Positions 40,133 through 48,574 of a stretch of 64,000 bases of DNA are shown here, in pieces. Position 1 is the stretch's first letter; each line of letters starts with the position of its first letter. The stretch lies in NCBI RefSeq assembly GCF_018138715.1, contig NZ_JAGSHX010000006.1, forward strand, positions 8,122,001-8,186,000, given 5' to 3'. This stretch comes from Streptomyces asiaticus. Lineage in GTDB: Bacteria; Actinomycetota; Actinomycetes; Streptomycetales; Streptomycetaceae. The notes beneath the pieces were generated by a model, which saw only the letters and a program-made list of their open reading frames with translations, did no database searches and was not told where the DNA came from. A program made the translations under genes and the position numbers.

Positions 40133-42514
40133 TCAGGGCACGGGAGCCGGAGCACGCGTCGGCGTCCAGCGCAGATGAACGGCCTGGTCGGCGGGGTCGG
40201 GCCGGAGCAGTGACAGTCGGGGCCGTACGGCGTCGGTGCGGGCGGCCGGGGGCTTGCGGCCGCCCGCGCCGAACTGCACCGGCCATGTGGCGCCCGGGCC
40301 CCGGTACTCCTGCTCGGCCGCCGCGTGCAGGGTCCAGTGCGGGTCGTACAGATGGGTGCGGCCCACGGCGCACAGATCGGCGCGGCCCGCCAGCAGGAGG
40401 GAGTTGACGTCGTCGTACGAGGCGATCGCGCCCACCGCGATGACCGCGGCGCCGGTGGCGGCGGCCACCTCGTGGCGGATGCGGTCGGCGAACGGGGTCT
40501 GGTAGGAGCGGCCGAAGGCGGGCCGTTCGTCCTTGGTGACCTGGCCGGAGGAGACATCGATGGCGTCCGCGCCGTGGGCGATGAACGCGCGGGCGATCTC
40601 CACGGCGTCGTGTTCGGTGTTGCCGTCCGGCACCCAGTCGGTGGCGGAGATGCGCACGATCACCGGCCGTTCCGCGGGCCAGACGTCCCGCACGGCGTCG
40701 AAGACCTCCAGCGGGAAACGCAGCCGGTTCTCCAGCGGGCCGCCGTACGCGTCGGTGCGGCGGTTGGCGATCGGGGAGAGAAAGGAGGAGAGCAAGTAGC
40801 CGTGCGCACAGTGCAGTTCGAGGAGATCGAACCCGGCCTCGGCACCCCGGCGGGCGGCGGCCACGAAGTCCTCGGCGATCCGGTCCATATCGGCGCGGGT
40901 GAGCTCGCGCGGCACGGCGGAGCCGGGGCCGTACGGCAGCGGGGACGGTCCGACGACCTCCCAGTTGTCCCGCGGCAGCGGGTCGTCCATGCCCTCCCAC
41001 ATCAGCCGGGTGGAGCCCTTGCGGCCCGAGTGGCCGAGCTGGAGGCCGATACGGGCGGTGCTCCGTTCATGGACGAAGGAGACGATCCGCCGCCAGGAAT
41101 CGCGCTGCTCGTCGTTCCACAGACCGGTGCAGCCGGGGGTGATGCGGCCCTCGGGCGAGACGCACACCATCTCGGTCATCACCAGTCCTGCGCCGCCCAT
41201 GGCCTTGGAGCCGAGGTGGACGAGGTGGAAGTCGCCGGGCACGCCGTCGACGGCGGAGTACATGTCCATCGGCGACACGATCACCCGGTTCCTCAGCTCC
41301 AGCTCGCCCAGCCGGTACGGCTGGAACATCGCCGGTGCCACACCGTCGAGGCCCTGCGCGGCGGCGAAGGCCACATCGACCCGGTCGGCGAACTCCGGGT
41401 CCCGGGTGCGCAGGTTGTCGTAGGTGATGCGGCGCGAGCGGGTCAGCAGATTGAAGCAGAACTGGGTCGGCTCCTGGTGGACGTACATCCCAATGTTCTC
41501 GAACCACTCCAGTGAGGCCTGCGCCGCCCGCTGGGTGGACTCCACGACCGGGCGCCGCTCGGTCTCGTACGCGGTCAACGCGTCCTCGGTGTCGGGGTGT
41601 TCGTGCAGACAGGCGGCGAGGGCGAGCGCGTCCTCCATCGCCAGCTTGGTGCCCGAGCCGATGGAGAAGTGCGCGGTGTGGGCGGCGTCGCCGATGAGCA
41701 CGAGGTTGCCGTGGTGCCAGCGCTCGTTGCGTACGGTCGTGAAGTTCAGCCATTTGGAGTTGCTGGCGAACACCTGGTGGCCGTCGAGTTCCTCGGCGAA
41801 GAGCTCGCGGACGCGCGCCACCGCGTGCTCGTCGGAGGCGCCCGGGGCGAGGTCGGCTCCCTCGGTGGCGTCGAAGCCGGCCCGCCGCCAGACGTCCTCG
41901 TGCATCTCGACGATGAAGGTGGAGCCGGTGGCGGAGTAGGGGTAGCCGTGCACCTGCACGACGCCCCATTCCGTCTGTTTGACGAAGAACTGGAACGCCT
42001 CGAAGACCCGGTCCGTGCCGAGCCACATGTACGTGCTGTGCCGACGGTCCAGGGAGGGGCGGAAGACCTCCGCGTGGGCGGCCCGTACCAAGGAGTTGAC
42101 GCCATCGGCCCCCACCACCAGGTCGTACGACGCGCGCAGCCGCCCGGTGTCCGGGGCGGGGGTGGAGAAGTGCAGGGTGACGCCGAGTTCGTGGCAGCGC
42201 TCCTGGAGCAGGTGGAGCAGCTCCTTGCGGCTCATGGCGGCGAAGCCCTGGCCGCCGACGGTGTGGCTCTCGCCCCGGTAGTGGATGTCGATGTCGGTCC
42301 AGCGGGCGAAGCGCCGGGCCATGCCCCGGGCGATGGTGGTGTCCGCGTTCTCGATGCCACCGAGGGTCTCGTCGGAGAAGACGACGCCGAAGCCGAAGGT
42401 GTCGTCGGGGGCGTTGCGTTCCCAGACGGTGATGTCGTGGGCGGGGTCCAGCTGTTTCATCAGGGCCGCGAAGTACAGCCCGCCGGGACCGCCGCCGATG
42501 ATCGCGATCTTCAA
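40133..42514 (-). CDS. Bifunctional salicylyl-CoA 5-hydroxylase / 2-aminobenzoyl-CoA monooxygenase-reductase type
   Basis: A 793-residue two-domain flavoprotein. The first 380 residues are an FAD monooxygenase (IIGGGPGGLYFAALM; GADGVNS; VLIGDAAHTAHFSIGSGTKLAMEDA in parts); the rest is an old-yellow-enzyme barrel (PMDMYSAVDG; LQLGHSGRKG; ELHCAHGYLLSSFLSP). This fusion is known in 2-aminobenzoyl-CoA monooxygenase/reductase and in salicylyl-CoA 5-hydroxylase. The start is a TTG at 42514 with GAGAGGA upstream; no ATG or GTG fits. It lies 11 bases after the CoA ligase gene. RidA and cupin neighbours make an amino-substituted substrate plausible. Confidence 0.9.
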   Translation of the reverse strand: MKIAIIGGGPGGLYFAALMKQLDPAHDITVWERNAPDDTFGFGVVFSDETLGGIENADTTIARGMARRFARWTDIDIHYRGESHTVGGQGFAAMSRKELLHLLQERCHELGVTLHFSTPAPDTGRLRASYDLVVGADGVNSLVRAAHAEVFRPSLDRRHSTYMWLGTDRVFEAFQFFVKQTEWGVVQVHGYPYSATGSTFIVEMHEDVWRRAGFDATEGADLAPGASDEHAVARVRELFAEELDGHQVFASNSKWLNFTTVRNERWHHGNLVLIGDAAHTAHFSIGSGTKLAMEDALALAACLHEHPDTEDALTAYETERRPVVESTQRAAQASLEWFENIGMYVHQEPTQFCFNLLTRSRRITYDNLRTRDPEFADRVDVAFAAAQGLDGVAPAMFQPYRLGELELRNRVIVSPMDMYSAVDGVPGDFHLVHLGSKAMGGAGLVMTEMVCVSPEGRITPGCTGLWNDEQRDSWRRIVSFVHERSTARIGLQLGHSGRKGSTRLMWEGMDDPLPRDNWEVVGPSPLPYGPGSAVPRELTRADMDRIAEDFVAAARRGAEAGFDLLELHCAHGYLLSSFLSPIANRRTDAYGGPLENRLRFPLEVFDAVRDVWPAERPVIVRISATDWVPDGNTEHDAVEIARAFIAHGADAIDVSSGQVTKDERPAFGRSYQTPFADRIRHEVAAATGAAVIAVGAIASYDDVNSLLLAGRADLCAVGRTHLYDPHWTLHAAAEQEYRGPGATWPVQFGAGGRKPPAARTDAVRPRLSLLRPDPADQAVHLRWTPTRAPAPVP

Positions 42515-42525
42515 GGGGATTCCTC

Positions 42526-44193
42526 TCAACTCTCGGCGACGGCCTCGGCGGCCGGCTCGTCCTCGACGACCGTGCGCAGCAGCTTGAAGCGCTGTAGTTT
42601 GCCGCTGGTGTTGCGCGGCAGGGCGTCCTGGAACCGCACCTCGCGCGGGTACTTGTAGGGCGCCAGGACCTGTTTGACGTGGTCCTGGATCTCCTTCGCC
42701 TTGGCCGCGCCGCCGGGCACGCCGTCCCGCAGCACCACGAAGGCGCACACGATCGAGCCGCGCTCGGGGTCGGGGCGGGCCACGACGGCGGATTCGGCGA
42801 CGTCCGGGTGGGTGTCGATGGCGGCCTCGACCTCGGGGCCGCCGATGTTGTACCCGGAGGAGACGATCATGCTGTCGCCGCGGGCGTGGTAGTGGAAGTA
42901 GCCGTCCTCGTCCCGGTGGAAGATGTCACCGGTGATGTTCCAGCCCTCCAGGACGTAGTCCCGCTGGCGTTCGCCGCCCAGATAGCGGCAGCCGACCGGG
43001 CCGATGACACCGAGTCTGCCCGGCTCCCCGGGGCCGAGTTCCGCGCCGTCGGGGCCGAGTACGGTGGCGCGGTAGCCGGGGACCGCCTTGCCCGTGGCGC
43101 CGGGCCGGATGTCGTCTCCGGCCGCGGAGATGAAGATATGCAGCAGCTCGGTGGCGCCGATGCCGTCGACGATCCTCAGACCTATGCGTGTCCGCAGCTC
43201 CTGCCAGGTGGCGCGGGGTATGTGCTCGCCCGCGGACACGCCGATGCGCAGCCCGTCCAGCCGCCGCTCGGCGCCCTCGCGCAGGATCGCCCGGTAGGCG
43301 GTGGGCGCGGTGGCCAGGGCGGTGACGCCGTGCCGCTCCACCAGCTCCGCGAGGTGCGGGGGAGTGGCGGACTCGGTCAGCAGGGCACAGGCTCCGGCGC
43401 GCAGCGGGAAGACGACCAGCATGCCGAGGCCGAAGGTGAAGGCCAGGGGCGCGGTGCAGGCCACCAGGTCGTCGGGGACCAGGCCCAGGGTGTGGCGGCC
43501 GAAGGTGTTGTCGATGGACAGGATGTCCCGGTGGAAATGCATGGTGATCTTGGGCGCGCCGGTGGATCCGGAGGTGGGGCCGAGCAGCGCCACATCGTCG
43601 GCGGCGGTGTCCACGCCGGTGAACTCACCGGACTTGGCCGCGGCCCTGGCCACCAGGTCCGCCGGGCCGCTGCCGCCGTACTCCACCACCGTGAGACCGG
43701 GCAACGCGGTGTCCCGGACCGTGCGGACGTCATCGGCGAACCGGTGGTCCACCAGGGCGATCGACGGCAGGGTGCGCTCGGCCACGGGGACGAGCTCCCG
43801 GGTGCGCAGGGCGGCCATCGTGGCCACCACCACACCACCCGCCTTGAGGATGCCGAGCCAGGCGGCCACCGTCCAGGGGTTGTTGGGCGAGCGCAGCAGG
43901 ACCCGCTGCCCCGGCACCAGGCCCAGGTCCTCGGTGAGCACCTGGGCCACCTGATGGGCGCGGACGCGCAGTTCGCCGTACGTCCACACCTCGCCGGACG
44001 GGGTGCGCAGGGCGGGGCGGTCGGGGCCGAACAGCGCGGTGGGGGTGTCGATGAGCTCGGTGGCCGCGTTGAGCCGGTCCGGGTAGCGCAGTTCCGGCGT
44101 GGTGAACTCGATGACCGGCCACAGGTGTGCGGGGGGCAGCTGGTCGCGGGTGAAGGTGTCGAGGTGCGCCGAGGGGGAGAGGGGAAGAGTCAC
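42526..44193 (-). CDS. Aryl-CoA ligase (benzoate/2-aminobenzoate-CoA ligase family)
   Basis: A 555-residue adenylate-forming enzyme. The P-loop reads GPTSGSTGAPK, the A8 region has GWNITGDIFHRDEDG, and the C-terminal catalytic Lys is in PRNTSGKLQRFKLL. The DGIGATELLHIFIS stretch is typical of benzoate-CoA-type ligases. It activates an aromatic acid for the hydroxylase encoded next. The start is a GTG at 44193 with GGAAGGA upstream. It is the third of four minus-strand genes (cupin, thioesterase, ligase, hydroxylase). Salicylate or anthranilate are the main candidate acids. Confidence 0.9.
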   Translation of the reverse strand: MTLPLSPSAHLDTFTRDQLPPAHLWPVIEFTTPELRYPDRLNAATELIDTPTALFGPDRPALRTPSGEVWTYGELRVRAHQVAQVLTEDLGLVPGQRVLLRSPNNPWTVAAWLGILKAGGVVVATMAALRTRELVPVAERTLPSIALVDHRFADDVRTVRDTALPGLTVVEYGGSGPADLVARAAAKSGEFTGVDTAADDVALLGPTSGSTGAPKITMHFHRDILSIDNTFGRHTLGLVPDDLVACTAPLAFTFGLGMLVVFPLRAGACALLTESATPPHLAELVERHGVTALATAPTAYRAILREGAERRLDGLRIGVSAGEHIPRATWQELRTRIGLRIVDGIGATELLHIFISAAGDDIRPGATGKAVPGYRATVLGPDGAELGPGEPGRLGVIGPVGCRYLGGERQRDYVLEGWNITGDIFHRDEDGYFHYHARGDSMIVSSGYNIGGPEVEAAIDTHPDVAESAVVARPDPERGSIVCAFVVLRDGVPGGAAKAKEIQDHVKQVLAPYKYPREVRFQDALPRNTSGKLQRFKLLRTVVEDEPAAEAVAES

Positions 44194-44233
44194 GGAAGTG
44201 TCCTTCCGGGAGCCCGCCGGGGAGAGCGGCGGA

Positions 44234-45136
44234 TCAGGTGGGGCGGATCAGGCCCTCCTGGACCACGGTGGCCAGGTGGCGGTGATCGCGCGTGAAGAAG
44301 CGCCCCGTGCCCAGGCCCCGGCCCGCGTCGGCGGCGACGGCCTCCTGGACGTAGAGCAGCCAGCCGTCCACCGGCCCCGGGCGGTGGAACCACATCGCGT
44401 GGTCGAGGCTCGCGGTGACCAGCCCGGGCCTGGCCCAGGGCAGGTCGAGCACCCGCAGCACGGGTTCGAGGATCGTGTAGTCGCACACATACGCCAGGGC
44501 GGCCAGATCCCGCTGGGCGTCGGTCAGCCCGTCGACCGGGCGGAGGGTGTCGAAGGGCCTGAGCCAGACCGCCTGGTGCGGAAGGCGCTCTCCTTCGACG
44601 GTGAGATAGACCGGGCCGGGGACGTGCCGCATGTCGAAGCCGCGGCCGCCGGACCAGTACGCCTTGGACTCCTCGGTCATGGTGCCGCCACCGCGCTCGG
44701 CGAGGTACTCCGCCGAACTGGGCAGGCCCTCCGGGTCGGGCACGTCCTCGGCGAAGTCGGTGTGGAAGGCCGCACCGGCCTCGCCCGCGGCGAATCCGGC
44801 CAGGCAGACGTACAGCGGCTTGCCGTTCTGGTAGCCGCGCACCTGCCGGGTGCTGTAGCCGCGGCCGTCGCGCACCACCTCCACCTCGTAGCGCACCTCG
44901 GCGCCGATGTCGGCGGGGCGCAGGAAGTAGCTGTGCATCGAGTGCGGCGACTTGCCGTCGGTCACCGACCGCATGGCCGCCGCGGCGGCCTGGGCCACCA
45001 GATCGCCGCCGTACGCCTTGGGCCAGGGGCAGGGCTGGGTGGTGGCGGTGAAGGCGAGGTCGAAGTGTTCGGGCTGGGTGGGCTTCAGGGTGACGGCGGC
45101 GGTGAAGACGGCCGAGGTGGGGGACGTCGCGGTCAT
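44234..45136 (-). CDS. Acyl-CoA thioesterase II (TesB-like, double hot dog)
   Basis: A 300-residue double-hot-dog thioesterase: YGGDLVAQAAAAAMRSV, MHSYFLRPADIG and YEVEVVRDGRGYSTRQVRGYQ (in parts) in the first domain, and SLDHAMWFHRP with the catalytic Asp/Gln/Thr region in the second. It would release CoA from a ring-cleavage or hydroxylated intermediate, or rescue stalled CoA. The ATG overlaps the cupin stop by four bases, so the two are coupled. Acts within the aryl-CoA cluster. Confidence 0.9.
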   Translation of the reverse strand: MTATSPTSAVFTAAVTLKPTQPEHFDLAFTATTQPCPWPKAYGGDLVAQAAAAAMRSVTDGKSPHSMHSYFLRPADIGAEVRYEVEVVRDGRGYSTRQVRGYQNGKPLYVCLAGFAAGEAGAAFHTDFAEDVPDPEGLPSSAEYLAERGGGTMTEESKAYWSGGRGFDMRHVPGPVYLTVEGERLPHQAVWLRPFDTLRPVDGLTDAQRDLAALAYVCDYTILEPVLRVLDLPWARPGLVTASLDHAMWFHRPGPVDGWLLYVQEAVAADAGRGLGTGRFFTRDHRHLATVVQEGLIRPT

Positions 45137-45618
45137 CGGCGGTCCAGCCAGTCGCGCAGCTCGGTGTCGGCGATATCGGGCAGGTTGACCACGATGTTCT
45201 CCGGTGTCCGGGTGGTCATCCAGGTCAGCGGCTTGGTACGGGAGAGGTTGCACTCCACGTGCGGCATGTACGGCGGCACGAAGACCCAGTCGCCCTCCTC
45301 CATGTCCACGTAGTCCCGGAGCTCCTCGCCGAAGTAGATGCGGGCCCGGCCGGACAGGACATAGCCACCGGTCTCGGCCTCGCCGTGGTGATGGGTCACC
45401 GAGCGATAGCCCGGTTCGTTGCTGACCTTGCCGAACCACAGGCGGGTGGCCGGGGTGTGCTGGATGCTCACCCCCGAGACCCGGACGGCGCCGCCCGAGT
45501 CGGCGGTGTTCGCGCTCTCGAGGCCGCCACGCGTCACCACGGGGGCGACGATGCCGCTCGGCAGCCGGTACATCGAATTGTCGCCCTCGAGGCGGTACTT
45601 GCTCAGATCGGGCTCCAT
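45133..45618 (-). CDS. Cupin domain protein of the aryl-CoA cluster
   Basis: A 161-residue single-domain cupin. Metal-binding motifs are THHHGEAETGGYVLSG (two His and Glu) and the later FVPPYMPHVECN with the third His, so a mononuclear metal centre is expected. It is the first gene of the four-gene minus-strand operon and starts at an ATG behind GGAG. It could be a dioxygenase or isomerase acting on the aryl-CoA product, or an intermediate-binding protein; it is too short to be a gentisate dioxygenase of the usual bicupin kind. Confidence 0.85.
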   Translation of the reverse strand: MEPDLSKYRLEGDNSMYRLPSGIVAPVVTRGGLESANTADSGGAVRVSGVSIQHTPATRLWFGKVSNEPGYRSVTHHHGEAETGGYVLSGRARIYFGEELRDYVDMEEGDWVFVPPYMPHVECNLSRTKPLTWMTTRTPENIVVNLPDIADTELRDWLDRR

Positions 45619-45742
45619 GGGGTCGGCTCCGTTCAGTCGGGGACCAGGATCCGATGTCTCGTGTTTCTCACGGTCGTCATCTAAAGTCAATACACCTGCC
45701 CGGCCGTGGGGCAGGACGGAACACAACCGAGCCGGAGGCGCC

Positions 45743-46162
45743 ATGACCCCCGTCCCCGTGAACCCGCCCGATCTGCCGAAGCCCAGCGGCTACTCACACG
45801 GAACACTCGCCGGAAACACCCTCCACCTGGGAGGACAGACCGCCCTCGATGCCAATATGAAGATCGTTCCGGGGGGTATCGTCGAGCAGTTCCGGCAGGC
45901 GTTCGGCAATGTGCTCACCACGCTGCGCGAGGCCGGCGGGCGGCCCGAGGACCTGGTGAGCGTGACCATCTACCTCACCGACATCCCCGACTACCAGGCG
46001 CACGGCAAGGAGATCGGCAAGGTCTGGCGCGAGCTCGCCGGGCCGGTCTACCCGGCCATGGCGGGCATCGGCTGCACGGCGCTGTGGCAGCCCGAAGCCA
46101 TGATCGAGATCCTGGGTGTGGCCGTGATACCGGAGGAGCGACTCGTGGCGCCGCGCCCGTAG
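45743..46162 (+). CDS. RidA family (YjgF/Rid) imine/enamine deaminase
   Basis: A 139-residue Rid-fold protein: LHLGGQTALDANMKIVPGG, QFRQAFGNVLTTLREAGG, and the C-terminal GIGCTALWQPEAMIEIL. Canonical RidA has an Arg near residue 105 in a TRVCVEV-like motif; here that region reads CTALWQP, so it belongs to another Rid subgroup. GGAGG lies five bases ahead of the ATG. The gene is divergent from the aryl-CoA operon and is followed by the PaaX regulator. A Rid deaminase makes sense if the pathway produces an aminated intermediate. Confidence 0.9.
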   Translation: MTPVPVNPPDLPKPSGYSHGTLAGNTLHLGGQTALDANMKIVPGGIVEQFRQAFGNVLTTLREAGGRPEDLVSVTIYLTDIPDYQAHGKEIGKVWRELAGPVYPAMAGIGCTALWQPEAMIEILGVAVIPEERLVAPRP

Positions 46163-46224
46163 GGGGCCGCACCCGGGCGAGAGCGGTGATCACCATCGCC
46201 GCGCCAGACGTTAGGGTGCCGGGA

Positions 46225-47076
46225 ATGACCGCGCAGACGACACCGGCCACCACCGTGGCGGGCGAACGGGAGTCCCGCCACGCCCCGCTCATCCTCACGC
46301 TCTACGGCCTCTACGCCCGGGGCGAGCACAACTGGCTCTCGGTCGCCTCGCTGATCGGCCTCATGGCGGACCTCGGCGTGGAGAGCCGGGCCGTGCGGTC
46401 CTCGGTCTCCCGGATGAAACGCCGCGAGGTGCTGCGCGGCGAGCGCCGTGAGGGCGTCGCCGGGTACTCGCTCGCCGCCTCCACCCTGCACACGCTCGCC
46501 GAGGGCGACGTACGCATCTTCCGGCAGGCCAGGGCGTCCCGCGAGGACGGCTGGGTGCTCGTGGTGTTCTCCGTCCCCGAGTCCGAGCGCGAGAAGCGGC
46601 ACGCCCTGCGGACGGCCCTGACCCGGCTGGGCTTCGGCACCGCCGCGTCAGGCGTCTGGATCGCCCCCGGACACCTGGCGGACGAGGCGCGACGGACCCT
46701 GGAACGCCGGGAGCTGTCCTCGTACGTCGACATCTTCACCGGCGACCACGTGGCCTTCGGGGACCCGCGGCAGAAGGTCCGCTCCTGGTGGGACCTCGAT
46801 GAACTCACCGCCATGTACGCGGACTTCCTGCACCGGTACGGCCCCGTGCTGGACGCGGTGACGCACCGCGAGCCACAGCCGCTGGAGGCGTTCCGGACGT
46901 ACGTACCGATGCTGACCCAGTGGCGGCGCATGCCCTACCGCGACCCGGGGCTCCCCCTGGAGCTGCTGCCGCCGGAGTGGAACGGCGTGGCCGCGGGCGA
47001 ACTCTTCGACCGGCTCCACACCCTGCTGAGCGCCCCCGCGGCGGCACATGCCGCGGGAGTCTTCCCCGCGCGCTAG
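46225..47076 (+). CDS. PaaX family transcriptional regulator
   Basis: A 283-residue repressor of the phenylacetyl-CoA-sensing PaaX family. The N-terminal winged HTH includes WLSVASLIGLMADLGVESR and VRSSVSRMKRREVLRG; the central ferredoxin-like domain (VLVVFSVPESEREKRHALRTAL in parts) and C-terminal helical domain follow. PaaX members respond to aryl-CoA thioesters, so this one probably senses the product of the ligase in the adjacent cluster. The ATG is seven bases from TAGGGT (46212-46217), which suggests a leaderless transcript separate from ridA. Confidence 0.9.
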   Translation: MTAQTTPATTVAGERESRHAPLILTLYGLYARGEHNWLSVASLIGLMADLGVESRAVRSSVSRMKRREVLRGERREGVAGYSLAASTLHTLAEGDVRIFRQARASREDGWVLVVFSVPESEREKRHALRTALTRLGFGTAASGVWIAPGHLADEARRTLERRELSSYVDIFTGDHVAFGDPRQKVRSWWDLDELTAMYADFLHRYGPVLDAVTHREPQPLEAFRTYVPMLTQWRRMPYRDPGLPLELLPPEWNGVAAGELFDRLHTLLSAPAAAHAAGVFPAR

Positions 47077-47083
47077 GGCAGAG

Positions 47084-47168
47084 GCATCATCGGATCTATC
47101 TTCGCTTACGATGTGGACGCATCATGCTCTGAGCGCTAGCTTCTGGGAAAAGTCCAGACCTGCATCAT
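47084..47168. repeat. GCATCAT element repeated three times ahead of the lyase gene
   Basis: The heptamer GCATCAT occurs at 47084, 47119 and 47162 in an AT-richer control region upstream of a secreted protein gene. It may mark binding sites for a regulator of that gene; the motif is short. Confidence 0.3.
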
Positions 47169-47191
47169 ATCTCCCCGAGAGGATTGATCGG

Positions 47192-47986
47192 ATGTTAGCG
47201 AAACGGGTCGGCAAACGGATCCATCTGCTCTGCGTCACCGGCGCACTGGTCGGCGGCCTCGCCCTCAGCGGTGGCACCGCGGAGGCGGGCAGCGCCCGGA
47301 GCGACGCGGGTGTCCGGGCGCTGCCCGCCGGGGTCTACTTCCAGAACGAGGGCACCGTCGAAGGGTGGTCCAACTACCCGCAGAAGCCCCAGAAGCAAGG
47401 CGTCATCCGCGATGTCACCACCCCCGCCTACAAGGGTGGCAACGCCATCGAGGCCAAGCAGACGTACATCAACGAGGGTGGTGGCTACCACTCCGAGACC
47501 GTGCAGGCGTCCACCCAGGCCGTCGGCCAGGACCGCTACTACGGCCAGGCCGTCTACATCGCCCCCAACTGGCAGTTCCACAACCAGAACGTCACCTTCC
47601 AGCAGTGGTCGCCCGAGGATCCCGAGGGCCCCTGGGAGCTGATGTTCATCCAGAACGACGAACTGCGCATCGGCGGATCCGGCGGCTTCAGCGCCAACGT
47701 CGCCAAGGTGACCGATCTGCGTGGCACATGGATCCGGATCGTCACCCGCCTCAAGTTCCACGCGACCGACGGCGCCATCGAGATCTGGGTCAACGGTGTG
47801 AAGAAGTACAGCAAGACCGGCGTCACCGTGCTGCCCAAGACGTCGAACACGGCCCGCTGGTCGTCCGGGATCTACTGCACCGGCTGGCGCGAGAACCCGC
47901 CCGCGGGCCCGTCGGAGCTCTCCGTCTTCCACGACCAGGCGCGCATCGCCAACTCCTACCGCCTCGCCGAACCCGCCAACTGGTGA
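47192..47986 (+). CDS. Secreted polysaccharide lyase-like protein (jelly-roll)
   Basis: A 264-residue exported protein with a signal peptide (basic start MLAKRVGKR, hydrophobic core, cleavage after GTAEA near residue 33). The mature part (YFQNEGTVEGWSNYPQ; AIEAKQTYINEGGGYHSE; YYGQAVYIAPNWQFHNQNV; GTWIRIVTRLKFHATDG; IEIWVNGVKKY) has the beta-jelly-roll pattern of secreted heparin-lyase-I/glucuronan-lyase-like enzymes. It probably cleaves a uronic-acid-containing glycan outside the cell. The ATG at 47192 follows GAGAGGA. It stands alone between PaaX and the inclusion-body operon. The substrate is a guess from fold. Confidence 0.7.
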   Translation: MLAKRVGKRIHLLCVTGALVGGLALSGGTAEAGSARSDAGVRALPAGVYFQNEGTVEGWSNYPQKPQKQGVIRDVTTPAYKGGNAIEAKQTYINEGGGYHSETVQASTQAVGQDRYYGQAVYIAPNWQFHNQNVTFQQWSPEDPEGPWELMFIQNDELRIGGSGGFSANVAKVTDLRGTWIRIVTRLKFHATDGAIEIWVNGVKKYSKTGVTVLPKTSNTARWSSGIYCTGWRENPPAGPSELSVFHDQARIANSYRLAEPANW

Positions 47987-48063
47987 CATACGCCCGTAGG
48001 CGGTGCGGGTGTCCGCGCCGCCTACGGGAGGCCGCTACCTGACCGCGGCCGCGGGGAGGGCCG

Positions 48064-48570
48064 TCAGGAGCGCTTCTCGATGGTGATGAACGGGTCCCAC
48101 TGGAAGTACCCGACCAGCTGCTGGTCGCTGTCCAGGATCTGGAAGTAGAAGTGGTACGTGACCTCGCCGGTCTTCTTGACGTCCGCCTCCCAGAAGTGAT
48201 CCTCGTAGTCCTGCGTCTCGAAGTCCGGCCGGTCGGCGGCCCCGTCCTTCGGGATCGGATAGGTGGCGTCGCCGATCACGACCTGCGGTGTGCTGATGAG
48301 CGGGTCGGCGCTCACGTACCGGTACAGCAGGGCGCAGTACTCGCTGTTGAGCGACAGCGTCGTCTCGCGCCACCTGATGATGTCCCTGGGGTTGGCGCGG
48401 AAGTTCAGCTCGGCCCCCGAGGTGCCGACGACGCGGTCCTGGCGCGTCGTCATATAGATCAGGCTCTGGTCGACATACGTCGGCTCGGTGTAGTCCTTTG
48501 ACGCGTCGGGATACTGCTTGGCGATCGAGTACGCGTCGAACGCGATCAGCACGTTAATGATTTCCGACAT
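48064..48570 (-). CDS. PixA/AidA-type inclusion body protein
   Basis: A 168-residue cytoplasmic protein of the inclusion-body family: MSEIINVLIAFDAYSIAKQYP, YVDQSLIYMTTRQDRVVGT, AELNFRANPRDIIRWRETTLSL (in parts), then a C-terminal YHFYFQILDSDQQLVGYFQWDPFI. PixA makes crystalline inclusions in Xenorhabdus and AidA is a quorum-sensing-controlled protein of Burkholderia; molecular function is unknown in both. Here it is the last gene, four bases after the TPP enzyme, in a three-gene operon. Association with amino-acid oxidation enzymes is not one that I know as described. Confidence 0.85.
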   Translation of the reverse strand: MSEIINVLIAFDAYSIAKQYPDASKDYTEPTYVDQSLIYMTTRQDRVVGTSGAELNFRANPRDIIRWRETTLSLNSEYCALLYRYVSADPLISTPQVVIGDATYPIPKDGAADRPDFETQDYEDHFWEADVKKTGEVTYHFYFQILDSDQQLVGYFQWDPFITIEKRS

Positions 48571-48574
48571 GTTC

